A stretch of DNA of 14,847 bases from Actinomycetota bacterium (GTDB lineage Bacteria; Actinomycetota; Humimicrobiia; Humimicrobiales; Humimicrobiaceae): positions 1-14,847 of the forward strand of contig JAMCVO010000315.1 of assembly GCA_023475715.1 (NCBI GenBank), read 5' to 3'. The position numbers were made by a program, and so were the translations under genes. Position 1 is the first letter of the stretch. Each line of letters starts with the position of its first letter. Under the pieces are notes generated by a model. It saw only the letters and a list, made by a program, of their open reading frames with translations. It ran no database searches and was not told where the DNA came from. This document shows, in pieces, positions 14,271 through 14,847 of this stretch.

Positions 14271-14847
14271 TTAATTTAGCTTTTGTAGTTTTTCTAAGTT
14301 TTCAAGATCATGTAGATTGTCAGTATTTAAAATTACTGCTCCTTCGTATCCTGGCCTGGAAGCAATTCTTTTTACAAGACCTGAAAGAACTTTTCCAGGT
14401 CCTACTTCAATAAATTTTCTAAAACCGGAATTTAGCAAGTTCTCTATGCTTTCTACCCATTGGACAGGGTTTATAAGCTGCCTTATGAGAGCACCCTTTA
14501 CTTCATTTTCTTTAACATAGGCAACTTCCGTAGAAGAAAAAAAATCAATTTCGGATTTACCAAAGACTATGTGACTGGCATCAAAATATTCGGCCAGTTT
14601 TTTAGAAGCATCTCTCATTAAAGGGCAATGAGATGCTATATTTACCTTCAGCTCTATTACTCTTTTAGCACCGGCAGATTTTAAATCATCACCCGCTTTT
14701 ATTAAATCTTCCTTAATACCGCTGATCACTATTTGCGAATAATCATTGTAGTTAGCCAAAAATACTGAATTTTTATATTTTTCAAGGACATTTTCAACTG
14801 CAGAAATTTCTGCACCAAGAACTGCAGCCATAGTCATCTCTTTGCCT
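14271..14847 (-). CDS. fabD: Malonyl-CoA:ACP transacylase, 3' part
   Basis: FabD loads malonyl groups from CoA onto ACP. The frame is open to the right edge, so the N-terminal half with the GHSLGE nucleophile serine lies outside the window. The visible part of about 191 residues shows MAAVLGAE, LANYNDYSQIVISG, the active-site His region NIASHCPLMRDAS, INPVQWVESIENLL and FIEVGPGKVLSGLVKRI, all typical of FabD. The usual segment between 'RG..M' and 'MAAVLG' seems shorter than in E. coli FabD: the visible start reads GKEMTMAAVLG. The position before fabG is classical. An internal ATG at 14837 is not the gene start. Confidence 0.93.
   Translation of the reverse strand, partial: GKEMTMAAVLGAEISAVENVLEKYKNSVFLANYNDYSQIVISGIKEDLIKAGDDLKSAGAKRVIELKVNIASHCPLMRDASKKLAEYFDASHIVFGKSEIDFFSSTEVAYVKENEVKGALIRQLINPVQWVESIENLLNSGFRKFIEVGPGKVLSGLVKRIASRPGYEGAVILNTDNLHDLENLEKLQKLN

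Noticed and set aside
1..14847. CRISPR array, tRNA, rRNA, insertion sequence or prophage
   Set aside because: No regularly spaced repeats, no tRNA- or rRNA-like segments, and no transposase, integrase or phage proteins were seen on either strand.

Overview
The window is AT-rich bacterial DNA with an ordinary bacterial gene style: GGAGG-type ribosome sites at many genes and close gene spacing on the minus strand. A PASTA-domain Ser/Thr kinase with its PP2C phosphatase, together with a fabD-fabG-fabF-accD-accA cluster, points to a low-GC, probably anaerobic lineage. Clostridia or Halanaerobiales relatives, or a candidate phylum such as Atribacterota, would fit. This placement is inferred from gene content and cannot be settled from this window.

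The left third (about 1-2450) is accessory DNA. It holds one apparently intact toxin-antitoxin pair (AbrB/SpoVT-fold antitoxin plus RelE/ParE-fold toxin, 341-1008) with a good promoter and a palindromic operator candidate. Around it are remnants of other defence or toxin genes: an AbiEi-like antitoxin piece at the left edge, the first 29 codons of a YgiT-type zinc-finger antitoxin, a small Rho-N-like ORF, and a truncated DUF5615 PIN-like toxin. A zinc-ribbon protein of unknown role with an uncertain start also lies here.

The middle (2455-7197, all minus strand) holds nagA for amino-sugar catabolism, split by a -1 shift exactly at an A-AAA-AAG heptamer. It is followed by a NarL-type response regulator and its MASE3-PAS-PAS histidine kinase, and a single-cysteine BCP-type peroxiredoxin. 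The 547-base gap 7198-7744 contains an 85-codon open frame with no start codon, a terminator-like hairpin and a -10 box placed for a leaderless transcript.

The right part has two convergent blocks. On the plus strand, PP2C phosphatase and PASTA kinase (7745-10373) form a reversible Ser/Thr phosphorylation pair that normally senses cell-wall fragments. On the minus strand, running in from the right edge, fabD-fabG-fabF-accD-accA supplies malonyl-CoA (carboxyltransferase subunits), malonyl-ACP and the elongation/reduction steps of type II fatty-acid synthesis. acpP, accB, fabZ and accC, often found in such clusters, are absent from the visible part. The kinase and accA coding ends overlap tail to tail by 18 bases.

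I do not see a convincing undescribed multi-gene system. The items most worth checking are the nagA frameshift, the toxin-antitoxin remnant zone with its palindromic operator, and the 7198-7744 gap.
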